Assembly (NCBI GenBank): GCA_946886245.1 | Contig: CAMPIF010000299.1 | Span: 1-5,833, forward strand | DNA length: 5,833 nt | From: Ectopseudomonas composti | GTDB lineage: Bacteria > Pseudomonadota > Gammaproteobacteria > Pseudomonadales > Pseudomonadaceae | Reading direction: 5' to 3' | Shown: positions 4,671 to 5,833 of the stretch, in pieces | How positions within the stretch are numbered: position 1 is the stretch's first letter | Layout of the letters: each line of letters begins with the position of its first letter | Notes under the pieces: model-generated | The model's input: the letters and a program-made list of their open reading frames with translations, nothing else | Database searches by the model: none | Told to the model about the DNA's origin: nothing | Program-made: the position numbers and the translations under genes

Positions 4671-5833
4671 CGAGACTGAGCAGCAGCCCGAACAGCAATG
4701 GCAAGGTGACCAGGCCCAAAACAGCCAGGCGTGTCGGCTGCAACGGCACCCGCCGCAGCGCCTGACTGCGACGCGCCTGCAACGGCTGCTGCAATGCCAG
4801 CTGAAACTCCGACAGCGCCTCGAAACGTGCCTGTGGCTGCGGCGCCAGGGCACGGGCGAGCACACCATCCCAGCCTTGCGGTACGTGCCCGCCAAAGGTC
4901 GCCAGCGGTACGTAGCAGTGACCGGGCCCGACGTCGCTGCGCGCCGCCTCCGGCCATTGCCCGGACATCAGCCAGTAGACCAGCGCGGCCAGGGCGAACT
5001 GGTCGGCACGACCATCCAGCGCACGGCCGCTGCGCAGCTCCGGCGCCAGCGGCACAGCCTGTTCAGGCACGGATTGACGCGCAACGCCGGGCAGGATGAC
5101 AGCCGCTCCGGGCAGAAACAGCACGCGCCCGTCATCACCAAGCAGAATCTGCCTGGGGCTCAACCAAAGCCCCTGCATGCCACGGCGCTGCAGCGAACGC
5201 ACGGCGGCGATCAGTTGCGTCACTATCCCCATCAGCGTCTGTGTATCCGGCGCGCCATGGGCGGCCACCCAATCGAACAGGTTGCGCATGCCACGGGGCG
5301 GCTTGGCCAGTACCAGATACGCGTGACTACGCGCCTGATGCGGCGACAGCACCTGCGGTAACGCCTGCTGCGCACTGCGCCGCAACGCCCACTCGCGCTG
5401 CCAGAAGGCTTCGCCTGCGTCTTCCTCGGCGAACCAGAGCACGGCTTCCCGCCCGGACTCATCACAGCCGACATACAGCCGCCCGGGCGGCCCATAAGAA
5501 CACTGGCGCAGCAGCGTCCAGCCATCGAGCTGCTGGCCACAGGTGACCTGCATCAACGCCGGACGCACCGGCACGGAAGGCGCCGGCGTCAGGCACTGGG
5601 TTTCACCCACGGCGAGCAGAACGGCAGCGCCGGGGGCCTGCAACAGCGGCTGCAGCCGCTCGCCCAGGGCACCCTCCGCCGGGATCCAGAGCCCGTGCAG
5701 ATCACTCACATCGAGCAGCGGTTGCGGCGCCAGCAGCAGATGCTCGCCGCAGCCTGGCACCAGGCTGTGCTGAACCAGCGCCAGCTCGGCCTGGGCGCCG
5801 AGCGCCTGCCCCTCGCGCCCCGTGAGTATCTGC
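4663..5833 (-). CDS. Membrane-anchored pseudokinase of the PP2C-kinase fusion type, N-terminus outside the window
   Basis: At least 389 codons; the frame is open to the right edge, so the start lies beyond it and the GTG at 5760 is internal. From about 5525 leftward it follows, by eye, the kinase half of the Pseudomonas PP2C-phosphatase/Ser-Thr-kinase fusion proteins: LDGWTLLRQCSYGPPGRLYVG (loop region), AYLVLAKPPRGMRNLFDW (hinge and helix D), RRGMQGLWLSPRQILL at the catalytic loop, APEL at the APE site, and DQFALAALVYWLMSGQWP at helix F. Catalytic residues are gone: the VAIK lysine position reads EAVLWFA (Trp, 5434-5436), HxDLxPEN reads GLWLSPRQ, and the DFG position reads PGA. The piece right of 5525 may be a decayed PP2C end. 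A C-terminal membrane segment (4669-4731) is followed by only a few residues, so the domains would face the cytoplasm. Codon use looks normal and there is no frameshift, so it appears maintained. Family assignment is moderately sure; loss of catalysis is likely. Confidence 0.7.
   Translation of the reverse strand, partial: QILTGREGQALGAQAELALVQHSLVPGCGEHLLLAPQPLLDVSDLHGLWIPAEGALGERLQPLLQAPGAAVLLAVGETQCLTPAPSVPVRPALMQVTCGQQLDGWTLLRQCSYGPPGRLYVGCDESGREAVLWFAEEDAGEAFWQREWALRRSAQQALPQVLSPHQARSHAYLVLAKPPRGMRNLFDWVAAHGAPDTQTLMGIVTQLIAAVRSLQRRGMQGLWLSPRQILLGDDGRVLFLPGAAVILPGVARQSVPEQAVPLAPELRSGRALDGRADQFALAALVYWLMSGQWPEAARSDVGPGHCYVPLATFGGHVPQGWDGVLARALAPQPQARFEALSEFQLALQQPLQARRSQALRRVPLQPTRLAVLGLVTLPLLFGLLLSLGG

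Noticed and set aside
1..5833. tRNA, rRNA, CRISPR array, insertion sequence, prophage or defence system
   Set aside because: No cloverleaf-like segments, regularly spaced repeats, transposase or defence domains are visible. The only mobile-type elements are the two REPINs.

Overview
The window is GC-rich, densely packed DNA with strong G/C bias at third codon positions. Its gene content (mpl, then ubiX, then a YceK-type lipoprotein gene, beside a YbaK-family gene) points to Pseudomonas in the broad sense. The two short extragenic palindrome pairs have GTAG heads like those I associate with the P. mendocina/oleovorans and P. stutzeri branches, but the species is an inference.

Layout, left to right. 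(1) Positions 3-752, + strand: the end of a metallo-beta-lactamase-fold hydrolase that starts outside the window. (2) Positions 753-916: a gene-free gap with several inverted repeats and a coding-like signal on the minus strand that has no visible start. (3) Positions 917-1396, +: a YbaK/EbsC-type aminoacyl-tRNA deacylase. (4) Positions 1420-1496: a REPIN (two inverted REP palindromes plus a fragment) between convergent genes. (5) Minus-strand cluster 3894 to 1521: mpl (murein peptide ligase, peptidoglycan recycling), a second REPIN of different sequence, ubiX (flavin prenyltransferase for ubiquinone synthesis), and a small YceK-like lipoprotein gene overlapping the ubiX stop. (6) Positions 3895-4179: a divergent intergenic region. 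It holds a strong inverted repeat in the mpl leader, a perfect match to the IHF consensus, and a good -24/-12 (sigma-54) promoter match just ahead of (7) a GNAT acetyltransferase gene, 4180-4635, +. (8) Positions 4663 to the right edge, minus strand: most of a protein that aligns by eye with the bacterial PP2C-phosphatase/Ser-Thr-kinase fusion family. All the kinase catalytic residues I can place are replaced, and it ends in one membrane segment. I read it as a membrane-anchored pseudokinase.

How the genes relate. mpl, ubiX and the lipoprotein gene may share one transcript, with the REPIN between mpl and ubiX as a possible RNA processing or stabilising point. Otherwise the window is a mosaic of housekeeping genes without one common pathway. 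The two points most worth a second look are the apparently dead kinase/phosphatase-like protein and the sigma-54/IHF arrangement in front of the acetyltransferase gene.
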